This document shows, piece after piece, positions 1 through 12,032 of a stretch of DNA of 64,000 nucleotides. The translations under genes were made by a program, and so were the position numbers. Each line of letters starts with the position of its first letter. Position 1 is the first letter of the stretch. Location: contig CM049316.1 of NCBI GenBank assembly GCA_026874595.1, forward strand, positions 51,905,676-51,969,675, given 5' to 3'. The DNA is from Sipunculus nudus (lineage: Eukaryota; Annelida; Sipuncula; Golfingiida; Sipunculidae). Under the pieces are notes generated by a model. The model was not told where the DNA came from. It ran no database searches and saw nothing but the letters and a program-made list of their open reading frames with translations.

Positions 1-810
1 TGAAAAACCAAATCTCCTTCAAAATTGATTGATATAAAGTGGATATTTATTTTATGTTTTCTGACATATGCAAATATATCTGTGATTTTCATAATATTTC
101 CCCCTTGTATCGGTTTTTTATAATGAATCCGAATATATAAGCACGCCCCCATTTGTTTAAATAGCTTTTCATCTAATTAAATGGTATGGTGTGGCTGGCT
201 GCGCACTGATGCATAAAGTGGACATATAGTGGACTGCCAACCAGACCACACATCCAACCAGACCAGTTGTGTTTAAGCCCCTTATCCATTATGACCATGT
301 CTTTGTTTATTCGAACAATGAAACAAAATGCAGAGTAAATAAGAGGATTTAAAATTATTAAGCACTAATAATTGCAAGTCAGACTTTTAAAATGTGGCGT
401 AGCGTGATTATTGGTTACCATTTAGATCTCACCAAGTCTTGAAGTAGAAGTAACAGGGACAGAACATAATAAAAACAATTTATATAAATATAGAGAGAAA
501 CGCCTCATCTAAAGTATATATAGTACAGAGTTTAAAAACGTATCATCAAAAGCAAGCATCGAACGCAGTGAAGGAAAACCCGATCTACAATGAGTATAGC
601 CCAGTTAAAGATATTCCACATTTAGAGTAGGTACAGAACACAGGAAAAAGAAATACCTCATCTGCTTGTAAGTATAGAACACAAAGAAAGCAATGCCTCA
701 CATAAGTAATTATAGAACACGGTTAAAGTAAAAACTCATCTAGAGTAATGATATAACCCAGAAAAAACCCTTCTCAATAGTATGGACATACTTGGAGTCC
801 AGTTAGAGAA
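1..810. other. GSS intron, no further exon seen
   Basis: AT-rich sequence downstream of the last visible GSS exon. From about 540 to 810 there is loosely repeated text (tagaacac, aatacctcatct and similar) that may be decayed units of the adjacent minisatellite. No coding block matching the next part of GSS was found. Confidence 0.5.
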
Positions 811-1054
811 ACACCTCATCTAGGGAATATAAATACCTGATCCAGGGAATATAAATACCTGATCCAGAGAATATAAATACCTGATCCAGGGAATAGAAAC
901 ACCTGATCAAGGGAACAGCATTTCCTAATCCAGGGAACAGAATACCTGGTTCAGGGTATAAAAACACCTTATCCATAGATCAGAAATATGTGAACAAGGG
1001 AACAGAAATACCTGATCCAAGAATAGAAATACCTGATCCAAGGAATAGAGTCCA
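811..1054 (-). repeat. Splice-donor minisatellite, 21-22 bp unit
   Basis: About eleven tandem units with minus-strand consensus CTGGATCAGGTATTTATATTC. The founding copy straddles the GSS exon end: the exon closes with CTATTCCTTGGATCAG and the intron opens with GTATTTC. Most units keep CAG|GTATTT or AG|GTGTTT, so in gene sense the intron starts with a ladder of 5' splice-site copies. Some units have decayed, for example TTAGGAAAT and ACATATTT. The outermost units on the intron side are the most alike. Confidence 0.93.
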
Positions 1055-1224
1055 GTAAACGTGGCCCGGATTCTCTCAACAGCGGCGGGATCCTCAATGT
1101 AGCGCTCCACGACACCAGGTGTCGCCAATACCTGCTGGACCTTCTTCGTACCAGCCAGATGATAATGGATACTGGGACATTTGATGGCTTTAGATCGTTC
1201 CAACAGCAGCCGAGCCCGCCACTC
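1033..1224 (-). CDS. GSS: GSS exon with LAGTKKVQQ block
   Basis: Acceptor taatgacag at 1225 and donor GATCAG|GTATTT at 1033|1032 bound 192 nt, exactly 64 codons. It encodes [19 protein letters not shown], then [18 protein letters not shown] and a segment ending [12 protein letters not shown]. Human GSS has [33 protein letters not shown] and RATFAGLYSLD. The lysine in GTKK corresponds to an ATP-contacting residue in the family. Just past the donor the last 14-15 exon bases plus the first intron bases are repeated about eleven times. Later exons are outside the window. Confidence 0.95.
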
Positions 1225-1343
1225 CTGTCATTAATATGCATTCATATATAAACGATTAAATCATCCATGTGATCATGTGACTGAGATTTTTGGATGAAGC
1301 TTTCTTAAGATTGTTCTGTATGGCCACATGATTACAGTATAAT

Positions 1344-1982
1344 CAGTTGCGGATCCAGGGGGGGGGGGGGGGGGTATGCTGTTTTTTTTTTTTAGTTTAT
1401 TCCTTTTTTATCTGTTTTATTTCCTAGCAATTAAATAATTAAGTAATCCACAGTTTCATACTTTATAATTCGTGAGTTGAGGATATTAATGACCAGCTCT
1501 GTGATCTGCTCCAGTAATTAACATAGCTTCCAAATATTACTATACTGAGAGAGGTGGTCTTTTCGTCATAACGCTCTGCTTGGTCATACTGAGCCCCCTG
1601 ACCAAGTGATAAACTTAGATGTATTTAGACCAACATGTTACAAACGAATGAATGTCCGGACTTTCCAGTTGATATCCTAATTTTGAAAATATTAAAGGCG
1701 GTCACACGTGAACCCCCCCCCCCCCCATCAATTCCGGTCACACATGAACCCCCATCACCCCATCAATTTGACTTCAATGTGCAAAGACATTCAAGAGAAT
1801 ATTATTTGAGGAACACTGCATATTTTAAAATAATCTGTAAATAAATATATATATATATATATATATATACAAAACATAAAGTTACATGTACAATAAGAGA
1901 ACTTATATTTATTTTCTTAATACCAATCAACCGCGAACCTAGTGTTAGCGCCCCTGTTCTCGAATTTCTTAATCCGCCACTG
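1344..1982. mobile_element. hAT-like non-autonomous DNA element
   Basis: The ends are CAGTTGCGGATCCAGG and, inverted, CAGTGGCGGATTAAG. They share CAGTKGCGGAT, typical of many hAT-type short elements. Flanks GTATAAT and GTAAAAT are a likely imperfect target duplication. A G tract follows the left end and a C tract lies inside (1711-1726); no transposase is seen. A (TA)n run is at 1843-1869. The element sits wholly inside one GSS intron. Confidence 0.6.
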
Positions 1983-2058
1983 GTAAAATGTACGATAATG
2001 TGTGTGATGGTGTGTGTGTAAGATGTGAGAATGTGTGTGAGCAGCATTGGAGACTGAC

Positions 2059-2128
2059 CTGGTCTGTTTGACATGTTGCTGGACTATATCCCGTCCTCAT
2101 GTAAACAATGGCAACTTCATAGCCGTCT
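2059..2128 (-). CDS. GSS: GSS exon with VYMRTGY block
   Basis: A 70-nt exon between acceptor ttcatatttcag at 2129 and donor GACCAG|GTCAGT at 2059|2058. It supplies the last base of a split codon and then DGYEVAIVYMRTGYSPATC and QTDQ. This aligns with human DGQEIAVVYFRDGYMPRQY; the arginine and tyrosine of the human active-site block (R..GY) are kept. It leaves phase 0 into the exon at 1224. About 639 of the 834 bp of the downstream intron is a hAT-like insertion. Confidence 0.93.
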
Positions 2129-2591
2129 CTGAAATATGAACAAATGTTGAAGAAATCGCACCATGTGGCTCCTTTTATAGTACCTCTACTTCCATGATCG
2201 TCATTTCTGTAAGGTGTTGATCGAATATAAATTGTTTTAAAATGTATTAAAAAGATGTATTTATATATATACTGAACACTGTTAATTTTGTTTGGACTGT
2301 AAAAAAAAGTTATTACAAAAAAGTGTACAAAAAAGGAGAGCCCGGAAAAAATCATTGGCCATGGACGAGACACTATAACCAACTCTCATAGCCACACGCA
2401 CATGAAAAGGCTTTGCGGCATTAAATAAATTCATACACAAAATTCAAGGACGCAAAGTCAATTATTTTCACTATTGCGTAATTAAGCACCATATCCTTAT
2501 TGCATTAGCCTGATACTTGACAAGATACTGTCAAATGCAGAGGTAGGTCCAAAAGTAATTGTATTTGAAGTAATTGTAACTAGAAATTTTT

Positions 2592-3799
2592 GGCATCTGA
2601 GATGCCGTAGTATCCCCGGACATATTAAGCATACCCCATTTTAAAATAGGCACACATCTTCTGAAGTATATATTGACCATGACAGGGCCTAGGTCATAAA
2701 TGTTTGAACATGTTAGACATCATGGTGGAGATTGAAATCCCGTTTCCACAGATTTGAAGACAGATAGGTCCTGTGATATTGACCTTTGACCTTGTGACAC
2801 CAAAATTGATAGGAATCTTCGCCTATTGCCAGGTGAACTATATTTGCAAGAGGGAAGGTCTGGGATGAAAAGTTTGGCTTAATATGCATCCACAATCTTT
2901 TTAAAGATGTGGGTCCTCTAACCATGACCTTTGACCTCATTCCCCCCCCCCCCCCGAATCAATAAGGGTCTTGCTTTTTAAATGGGACATATATAAGTCA
3001 AGTTGGAAATCCATATATCAATAAAATCTGGAATTATCAATCGGAAACTAATTTTTGACAGATGGCTCCTGTGTCCTTGACTTGTGACCTATATGTTCAA
3101 GATGGAAGATCTGGGATGACAAGTTTGGCTTAAAATGCATCCACAATATTTTTTTTAAAATTGCGTGTCCTGTGACCTTGACCTTTGACCCATGACCCTA
3201 GAACCTATAAGGTTCTTACTTTAGTTGTGGGCTAAACATAATTCAAGTTTGAAATCCATATGGCTATCAAAAATGGAGATATCATATGAGGTGCGTGGAT
3301 TTCAGATAATATGGAAATATTCAATTATTCAAAGGCCTCTCTCATGGTAAAGGTCATGATCCAAATATAAATTGACCTCATCCCATAACCCGTCTCTCTA
3401 CATTTTCATAATATGAAAGATTTTTGGCCATTAGTTTTTGACTTATAATGCTGACAGTACTGTCAAGTGGCAATTATGTGGGAATTATAAGGTGTGAAAA
3501 CAAGAAAAGGATAACAGGTGGCGCTACCAGTATCCGGCACATCACAAGGCTATGATTTTTGGACCAATTCATGCAAGCTTTCTTGTTATATTAAGGTCAC
3601 TCTCATAGTAAAGGTCATGTCCCCATTTTAAATAGGCTTCGTCCTCTTACCTCTATCTATACACATGTAAATTTTGATAAAGATCCATGAAATTATTTTG
3701 AGTTATTTCGCTCACATGATTTTTCTGCGGCGGCGGCGGCAATGGCGGCGGCGGGACCGTCATGAAATCATAGTATACCAGATATGTCTGGGGATACAA
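2592..3799. mobile_element. HINE/Helitron-like element, GTATCCCC family, copy A
   Basis: The left end is a hairpin GGCATC-TGA-GATGCC (2592-2606) followed by GTATCCCCGGACATAT. The right end is ATATGTCTGGGGATACA, so subterminal inverted repeats bracket the element and a hairpin lies outside one of them. This is the plan of Helentron-derived non-autonomous elements (HINEs). The core carries TGACCTTGACCTTTGACC-type motifs at about 2771, 2927 and 3175. No protein is encoded. It has inserted into sequence rich in AAGTAATTGTAATCG motifs. Confidence 0.6.
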
Positions 3800-3814
3800 T
3801 TGAAATTACTTTTT

Positions 3815-4205
3815 TCAAGTAACTGTATTTGTAATCGATTACATTTCTAATCCTGGAAAGTAATTGTAATTGTAATCGATAACTTTTGAAAAGTAATTGT
3901 TTGAACAATTAATTTTCACGACTTTTGAGTATGTTTGTCTCAAATGAATATAGATTGTTTAGGTTGTGCCTTTATTAAATTTATTACGACTGTTGAAAAA
4001 TGTTAAGAGCTCAAACCAATCTCTAACCAAGTTGCTGTTATAGCATGAGGTAAATGGTCCTAAAGTAATTGCAAAAGTAATTGCAATACTTTAAGAAGTA
4101 AATGTAATTGATAACTTTTCTGAAAACACAAAAGTAATTGTAACTGTAATCGATTACTTTTTATAGTAATTTGTTATTGTAATCGATTATCTTAAAGGTA
4201 ATTGG
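3815..4205. repeat. AT-rich palindromic repeats with GTAATCGATTAC
   Basis: The stretch repeats AAGTAATTGTAATCGATTAC-like text on both strands; GTAATCGATTAC is a perfect 12-base palindrome seen at least twice. Related motifs also lie left of the inserted element, around 2553-2575. Such palindromes occur near the ends of some DNA transposons, but no clear boundaries were found. Confidence 0.5.
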
Positions 4206-4389
4206 ACCCAAGTCTGGTTACATGACATTATATAGATAGCTATATTAGACATTAAAATTGATTTGATCGGTTGGCCGGGTTGGCCACATATGCCTCAGCG
4301 TGAATGTGATTATATCTGCATGCCGCTGTCGTGTGTTTTAGATAAGGCTGATAAGATCTCTTTTTTTATCAGTTACCCTACCGAGTTAA

Positions 4390-5741
4390 AACAAGTGGCC
4401 CATGGGCCATGACGCTCAGCTGAATTCAAGGAATGTTGAACAATGAGCAAAATGACTGCCAGAGTGCAAAAAAATCATGAATTTTGTAAATAGTCCTTCA
4501 AATGGTTTACAGTGGGCTTTTGGACAGATGACAGATCTGAAGGTCTCATAAATAGAAAGAAAAAATGCGTAAAAATTTGAAAAAAATACAGTTAGTGCCA
4601 CCAGTCTGCAGGAACTGATGAAACTCTCCATGATCAATATATATGCAAAGAATCATGGCTATCAAGGCATTAGTTATTCAGATACTGGAGCTTTTGTATC
4701 AAATTTTTAATTATTCTTGGGGGTACTAACAAGCCCTTTAGTAACAGAGACCTAATTTCAGGTTTCTAAAGAGATTTATTATTAGTCTCCATGGATGTCA
4801 AGTGAGAAGATTCTAGGTTCAACGGTTATGGTTTGTTCCGTTAACAGATGAGCACTTCATTTGAAGGTCTCATAAATAGAGAAAAAAATGCCTAAAAAAT
4901 ATAATTAAGGTGGTGCCACCAGTGTACAAGAACTGATGAGACACTACAAGTATCATAGCCATCAGTGCATTAGTTTTCAGATACTGAAGTTTTTTTATCA
5001 CACTATTAACTGGAAAACGGATAGTCGACAAGGGACAACGTGTATCTGCCGAAGTCAGAGTGGTACAGGTAAAGTGAGGGATGGATTGAGTGGTATGTTA
5101 CACCACTCCTAAATATAGTCCGTTTAATCTCTGAAAAAAAGGCAGTTTTCAAGAAAATTTTCCAAGATGGATAGACATGCCAAATTTAAGATGAATACCT
5201 TGAACCACTCCAGAGATATGAGCAATTTTCACCAAAAGCACATGTACAGATGGACACCACAGCAAAATGATAGCAGATGGCGCCACCAGTCTTGAGTACA
5301 AGATGGAGGAGTCCAAGATCTATGGATATGCACACTTTCAGGCCGATAGTGCAAATCACTCCTCAGAAAGGGCATAAATTTATTTTACTGAAACGAGAAG
5401 GTAGGTGGCGCCACCTGTCTGGTTTACGAAAAACTTTCGAAGATGTTTGGACATATATAAGTCAAGTTTGAAACCCATATGTCAATCCAAGCAAGAGTTA
5501 TCAACAGAAAAAGAATGTTTTGACAGGTAGCTCTTCTAACCTTCACCTTTGACCTTGTGACCTAAAATTGGATAGGGGTCTTCCTCTATTGGCAGGTGAT
5601 CTATATGTGCAAGATAAAAGATCTGAGATGAAACGTTTGGCTGAAAATGCATCCACAATCTTTTCAAGTATGTTTGTCCTGTGACCTCAGATCAATAGGA
5701 ATCTTGTTTTATTGATGATCCATATATAAGTCAAGTTTGAT
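4390..5741. mobile_element. Mosaic of HINE-like fragments
   Basis: It opens with AACAAGTGGCCCATGGGCCA, which contains the 14-base palindrome TGGCCCATGGGCCA (4396-4409), then GACGCTCAGCTGA, the 5' terminus of the second HINE-like family. Core text with AGAGACCTAATTTCAGG follows at about 4750. At about 4992-5085 there is an inverted copy of the 3' terminus seen at 21880-21950. AGGTGGCGCCACCT is at 5403-5416, and DR1-type motifs follow. The Gypsy relic is inserted at its right edge. No coding potential. Confidence 0.5.
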
Positions 5742-5743
5742 AC

Positions 5744-5897
5744 TGTCACATACAACCCGCCAGACTTGTGAACTGTAACAATCTTATTTATTCCGTAAAG
5801 GGGGTCGGCAACTGTCCAGCAGGGCCAACCAAAACATACTCTCCACGCAACATGTAATATCATGTAATAGTCTCTTATTTAGAATTACTCTGTGACA
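5744..5897 (-). repeat. 3' LTR of the Gypsy relic
   Basis: A 154-bp LTR with ends TGTCACA and TGTGACA (TG...CA). In minus-strand sense it is preceded by the polypurine tract AACAAAGGGGAAG (about 5898-5911). It contains GGAATAAATAAG, a likely polyadenylation signal. Such short LTRs are usual for invertebrate Gypsy elements. Confidence 0.8.
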
Positions 5898-6006
5898 TCT
5901 TCCCCTTTGTTAAGATATCTTTAGGGCCGGTTGTCTGAAATAAAGTGTCATACTCTTCAATGAAATCATTAAAACAAACATGTTACATTTAACCATATAT
6001 AAATCA

Positions 6007-9000
6007 CTACGAGTCTCTTACTGGTATTGGAGCTGAATTAACCAGCCTTCTACGAAAATAAACTTTCACCTTAACTGTTACTGTAATCACTTCGTCCATT
6101 GCATAATCATTATGCCACGCAGGTTTTGTTTGTTTTCTGGTACTTCTTCGCGGCGCTGGAATAGGTTTTGTTTGCACGCACGCGGTTTCTTGGTTGTCAT
6201 GTTGTGTTCGAGGTGATAATGGGGAGTCATCTCTGGGATGATCTGGTGTCTTATCCGTCGTTCTTTCCTCAGGGTGGTGGTCATCAGTATCACTGACAGG
6301 GTGCTGAAACTGAACTTGATTAGGAGATGGATTTAAGTATCTCTTGTTCCTCCTGTACGTTTGACCACACTCTGTAGTGACGTAGTATGATCTGGGTGTA
6401 TCATGTACTCCAGTAATAACAGCTGGGGTCCATGTTTTATCCATCTTTACTGTTACAATATCACCCAAGTGCGGAGATTTAGTAGGTCTCGCGTGTTGGT
6501 CATAGTAGTATTTCTGCTTCGTCTGTCGATTTTTCAAATGACATTTTGCCGAATCAACAACCTTTGGCTCCAGGGACTGATCGGAGCACGGTAATTTTTG
6601 GTCTTTTAAACGTCGACTCCTGAGCAACTGAGCAGGTGAGTAAGAAAGTCCACATATTGGTGTATTCCGATATTCCAGAAGAGCGATATGCGGTTCCTTG
6701 CCTTCATGATAAGCTTTCTTTAACAGAGTTTTCATGATGTTGACAAATCTATCACTCTGTCCGTTTGATTGTGCGTATGTAGGGGAACTAGTAACCGTAC
6801 GAAATCCCCAGTGTTGATCGAATTCTTTGAAAGTATATCTACCGAAGGGCATATTGTCACTCACCAAACATCAGGAATGCCGTGTCTGGCAAATATAGGT
6901 TTTAGAGCGTTGATTACTCCCTTAGCTGTTTTGCTATCCAACTTGGTTATCTCAGGATACTTTGAAAAATAATCAACTACAACCAAATATGTCTTTCCTT
7001 GAAAGTCAAACAGAAACCGTACGAAATCCCCAGTGTTGATCGAATTCTTTGAAAGTATATCTACCGAAGGGCATATTGTCATTCACCAAAACATCAGGAA
7101 TGCCGTGTCTGGCAAATATAGGTTTTAGACCGTTGATTACTCCCTTAGCTGTTTTTCAATCCAACTTGGTTATCTCAGGATACTTTGAAAAATAATCAAC
7201 TACAACCAAATATGCCTTTCCTTGAAAGTCAAACAGATCCGCCCCAAGTTTACACCATGGACGTTGAGGTATGCTGTGCGATATCAGCGGTTCTTTGTAG
7301 TTCGATCGCTGGTACTTGGCACGTGGCAAAGCGTTCCACGAACTTTATGGTGTCTTTGTTCATGTTAGGCCAGTACATGATATCTCGAGCACGATTGTTA
7401 CATTTCTCCATTCCAAGATGACCCGCATGTAGTTTGACAAGAATGTCCTCTTTCTTAGACTCAGAAATTATCAGTCTTTCTCCTACAAACAGTAGCCCGT
7501 TTTCCTCATGGATCTGATCGTGTAAATTCCAACATGGTTGAAAATCATGAGGAACTGAGGGTTTGTGCTTTGGCCATCCACAAGATACATAGTTTTGCAT
7601 TTTACAAAGGTCTTTGTCTAGTTTTGTCGCTGCGCGAATTTGCTCGTGCCTCGTTGGTGTCGCCGGATAAGTGGCTGTGACCTCATGAATGCGCATGTCA
7701 GTGCCAATTGTGTTATAAGCTGGTTTATCTGATACGTGCGCTCGCGATAGTGTATCAGCAATATACATTTTGGATCCTGGTACATATTAAATACCGAGCT
7801 GATATTTCATGAGCTTTAGGAGCATCAATTAGATCCTGGGGGTAGCACTATTCAGCGGTTTTCGAAATATGGCCTCCAGGGGGCGATGATCACTCTGCAC
7901 TTCAACTTGAGAACCATATATGTATTGATAGAACTTTTCTGCGGCAATCACAATTGCTAGTAGTTCCTTCTCTATTTGCGCATATCTGATTTCGGTATCG
8001 GTTAACGAGCGAGATGCGTACGCGATTGGTTGCCCGGCCTGTATTAAACATGCACCAAGACCTGTGGATGATGCATCTGCCTGAATTGTCAGCGGACTTT
8101 CAGGATCATACAACCGGAGAACAGGCTTACTACTGAGCACTCGTTTTATGTGATCCATCGCTGCCTCGTGTTCAGATTCCCATGTCCACGGTGTGTCAGC
8201 TTTCAACAACTGTCGCAGGGGGCTGATGACGGATGATTTGTTTGGAATAAATGTAGAGAAGAAATTCAACATTCCCACTAGGCGTTGAACTGACTGCTTG
8301 TCAGTAGGATTTGGCATGTCTAGTATAGCCTGGATTTTCGCGCTATCAGGCTTAAGTCCATCTGCACCGAGTCGCACTCCCATTTACATCACTTCCGACT
8401 TTTTGAGTTGCATCTTGTGGCGATTGAATTTAATGTTGTGCCTTCTTGCACGCTCAAGATCGTTATAAAAAATCTGGTCATGATGCGCTTCATCTGTAGC
8501 TGCTATTAGCATGTCATCAGCTACGACGTACACTCCTCTATATCTCCAAATATCTGGAATGTTTTCTTTTAATTTACCTCGCCGGCACTCGAGATACCAA
8601 ACGGCATCCGTTTAAAACAGAATCTGCCAAATGGTGTTTGACATGTACACAGTGCTGCGCTATCAGAGTCAAGTTGTACCTGGCAGTAGGCGTCTCTCTG
8701 GTCCAAGATTGAGAAAAGCTTGCATCCACTTAACTTGCTAACTATATCATCAAGCGTTGGTGTCTGGAAATGTTCACGGCGAATTGATTTGTTCAGTTGC
8801 TTAGGATCTAAGCATAATATCAAAGAGCCGTCTCGCTTTTCTGTGATGACGTGATTATTTACCCAATCAGTGGGTTTGTTATTAGGCTCAATGATCCCTA
8901 ACTCACACATTTCATTGAGTTTAGCACGAAGCGGTTCGTACAGTTTGTGAGGTACACGTTTTGGAGGTTGAATTGTCGGCTGAGCATCAGCACTTAGTTG

Positions 9001-9690
9001 AATGTGATATTGCCCGGGATACTTGCCAAGTCCTTCAAACACATCAGAGAATTTACTGAGAATATCGTCAGTTGACTATCTATGGCAATCTATAGTGTGT
9101 AGTTCTGTTGTAGCATTTGCTCCAGACTGAAGTAATCCTAATTTTATTGAAGCGTCAAGACCCAAGATCGGTGGAGATTTCTTCCTGTCACGAAAACTTT
9201 GGTTGTCAGACTGGTATTCCCGATTTTTATCGTTATCTGGGCACATCCTGCATGCTCTACCACTGTGTCACCTAATGCTCTCAGAAGGACGTTTGAGGGC
9301 TGCAGCTTTGGGCGGTTTTGTATGCGTTTCCATGTTTTCCATGGTATTGTGTTAACTTCCGCTCCGCTATCAGCTTTCATGCGAATCATACTATCACAAA
9401 TTTTCACAGTTTCAAACCATGCTTTTTGATCTGCAGCTACTGTCTCTATTGATTTGATAGTGAGTGGACACAAAAAGAATTCATCCTCTGAGCTTTAATC
9501 ATTCGATTCGGCGGAGACATTATGTACCTGCCTGGGTCTGGGATTACGCGTTCTACAACACCTGGCGAAGTGATTTGGCCTTGAACATTTTCTACACGTC
9601 TTGCCGTATGCAGGGCAATCTCTCGGTGTGTTTGTCTCGTGATTACGGCCACAACGAGCACACCTGTTTGACTGAGCTGATGCTGTGTTT
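6007..9690 (-). pseudogene. Gypsy gag-pol (zinc knuckles, PR, RT, RH, IN), broken
   Basis: Minus-strand order: CARCGRNH...DCPAYGKTC and RKCSRPNHFARCC zinc knuckles (about 9655-9560), a stop, then protease KADSGAEVNTIP (about 9370). RT spans 9042-8400 with LDQRDAYCQVQL, FGRFCFKRMPFG and a YVVADDML catalytic box. RNase H follows (IQADASSTGLGACLI, 8383-7829). Integrase has an HHCC finger whose first cysteine reads Phe (FATCQ), then the core VVVDYFSKYPEI and VSDNMPF. The expected catalytic glutamate in SNGQ.ER reads Asp (SNGQSDR). There are frameshifts near 8570, 7800 and 7250, and a TAA at about 8384. A 222-bp tandem duplication splits the integrase. Confidence 0.9.
6794..7237. repeat. 222-bp tandem duplication inside integrase
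   Basis: The sequence starting ACCGTACGAAATCCCCAG at 6794 recurs at 7016, and the copies run head to tail for 222 bp each with several substitutions and small indels. The unit spans the integrase core around the first catalytic Asp. Divergence between copies shows the duplication is not recent. Confidence 0.9.
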
Positions 9691-9726
9691 TGATCTCTGG
9701 TATTAGGTACAACATTACGTCTGGAC

Positions 9727-10560
9727 CTTCTGGAAATGAATTTTTGGACAGATGGCTCCTGTGCCCTTCACCTTTGACCCTGTGCCTTCAAAATGGACAG
9801 GGGTCTTCCTTTATTGGCTGGTGAACTTTATGTGCAAGATAAAAAGTCTGAGATAAAACGTTTGGCTGAAAATGTATCCACAATCTTTTCAAAGATGTGT
9901 CCTGTGACCTTGACCTTTGAATTGATCTCATGACCTCAAAATCAATAGAGGTCTTGCATTTTTAATGGGACATATATAAGTCAAGTTTGAAATCTATATA
10001 TCAAGCTTGAATTATCATCCCGAAATCTAATTATTGGACAGAAGGCTCCTGTGGCCTTGACCTTTGACCTTGTAACCCTAAAATTGATATGGATCATCAA
10101 CTATTGGCAAGTGAGCTATATGTTCAAGATGGAAGACCTGGGATGAAAAGTTTGGCTTAAAATGCATCCACAATATCTTTAAAGATGCGAGTTCAGTGAC
10201 CTTGACCTTTGACCTCATGACCCTAGAACCTATAGGGTTCTTATTTAAGTGGTGGGCCATACATATGTCACGTTTGAAATCCATATGGCTTTCAACACTG
10301 GAGATATCATATGAGGTGTGTGATTTTCACCAAATATGGAAATATTAAAGGTCAAGGCCACTCTTATGGTAAAGGTCATGACCCAAATTTAAATAGACCT
10401 CATCGCATAACCCATCTCTCTACATGTTCATAATATGAAAGAAATCTGTCCATTAGTTTTTTATTTAAAATGCTCACAGTACTGTCAAGTGGCCTGTTTA
10501 CCCCACCTGTGGGTCCTGGGTGAGCAACACCGAGGAAACCCGAAAGGCGTACTCATTTGT
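9727..10560. mobile_element. HINE-like core fragment with DR1 motifs
   Basis: Continuation of the repeat interrupted by the Gypsy relic. It carries CTTTGACC motifs at about 9770, 9905, 10060 and 10205 and the standard core text (gatgaaaagtttggcttaaaatgcatccac). It ends near the CCCCACCTGTGGG palindrome at about 10501. No coding potential. Confidence 0.55.
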
Positions 10561-11867
10561 CACTGTGTGTGATACAAGACGGTGGAATACAGTCTTCTTT
10601 TTAAACCTGGAAAGCACTTAGCTCACGGATTTTCCGCTGAGATTCAAACTCACGATCTACCGGCTTTGAGCCCTGTGTTGAACCCCTATAAAACCCACGG
10701 AAAGCGGTCAGTAAATGATGATTTATTAATACATGTAGTAATTTTTAACAATGTTTTGGACAGATTATTAAAATATGAACCCTGTGAACCATGCAATCTT
10801 TTGAAGTAACATGAGGAAGACGACACTATATTCAAATAGATACCTTAGTCTGTACTGTACTTACAGTATATCTTCGCATTTTATCAGCCCTACTCCTGTG
10901 TTTGTCAATGGTGAAATAAATATTTATGACTAGACTGAAAGATGTGAACAAAATGAAAAGCATGAAAACATTCATTAATTCACTATGTTTGCAAAATATA
11001 TTTAATTTCCAATACATTTTGCATAAATTCAGTTGTTTGTTTTGTGACAATAACCTCAAAAAAGGTAAATCTTCATATTCTGACAGAAATCACAAAGTTG
11101 TCAGTTTATTTCAGTTGGACTCACTAAAATATATTGACCAAATGTGTCTGATTTTTGTTTTAAATTCCTTGAATTATTGAAGTAATCCAGACAGGTTCAT
11201 GTGCAGTCAATGGCCTGTAACTATACTGACCACATCAATATATAAAGATGTTATGTGGTAATTTGTCAGTTAAATATCACTTCTGACTGTTAGCAAATTA
11301 TTTACACACACAAACATATACATTTAAAGTTATATATAAACAAATTGTCCTTTCCAAAATAGTAACAGGTCATAAATATTTAATGCAGTTGCAGTTATTT
11401 GTTAATTAAGTATTATGGAGTGGTCAAAATCAAACAGAAAACGGAACATGCAACATAACTTTCAGTGCACATATTTTCTCTTGGTACGTTGGCAAAAATA
11501 TATGCTTTAGTTATGTCCATAATATCATCTTTTAAAACATTACACTTAAATCTATAAAACTGCAAATAAAATCTAGTATTAAATCATCTTCTAAAACATA
11601 AGTCTGTTTCAGTCACACATCACTTCATCATCTAACATTTAAAATTATTCAAAAGCCGTGATTCTCTACCTACCTATTGTAAATTTTCGGAAACATTTTA
11701 TCTTGGTCTGAGCCAGAGCCACACAGTCAGATAAGATGACCTCATGACGGTCGTCATGGTGATTATCTTTTACTGCCGTGGCGGACATATACCTGAACTG
11801 TTGGAGCCGGCCTTAGTTGCGATATGTCATATTTTTATATTGCATTAAAGACAATAAAAGCACTCAC
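10561..11867. other. GSS intron, no recognisable feature
   Basis: AT-rich intron sequence. Short open frames at 10582-10809 and 10926-11180 have no recognisable domain and look like chance. Confidence 0.5.
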
Positions 11868-12032
11868 ATGATCAATTCGCCATCTTCGCCGAGGCAGCCT
11901 CGGTTGTGAATCTTTTCCAATGTCCTTCTGATAATTTTGCAGCCTTTTTGTGTCTTTACAACTGCGTGTTCTAACAGTCTCTGGTCATATATATTACTCT
12001 CTATTTCCATCACGAGGAATAATATCACTGCT
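11868..12032 (-). CDS. GSS: GSS exon with NIYDQR and IIRRTL blocks
   Basis: Acceptor ttaatttattttcag at 12033 and donor ATCAT|GTGAGTGC at 11868|11867 bound a 165-nt exon. With the split codons it encodes EAVILFLVMEIESNIYDQR, then LLEHAVVKTQKGCKIIRRTL and EKIHNRGCLGEDGELI. Human GSS has LVLLIAQEKERNIFDQR and HVIRRTFEDI at the same places. It was too short and too spliced to stand out as an open frame; it was found by reading the minus strand for the expected block. Phase 2 exit joins to the A at 2128, giving I-D-G-Y. Confidence 0.93.

Larger units (their letters stand above)
5744..9726 (-). mobile_element. Gypsy/Ty3 LTR retrotransposon relic, 5'-truncated
   Basis: Read on the minus strand: zinc knuckles, protease, reverse transcriptase, RNase H, integrase, polypurine tract, 3' LTR. 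It is cut off within gag at about 9726, so no 5' LTR or primer site remains. It interrupts a HINE-like repeat that resumes at 9727 with the expected core sequence. Frameshifts, stops and an internal duplication make it non-functional. Confidence 0.9.
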
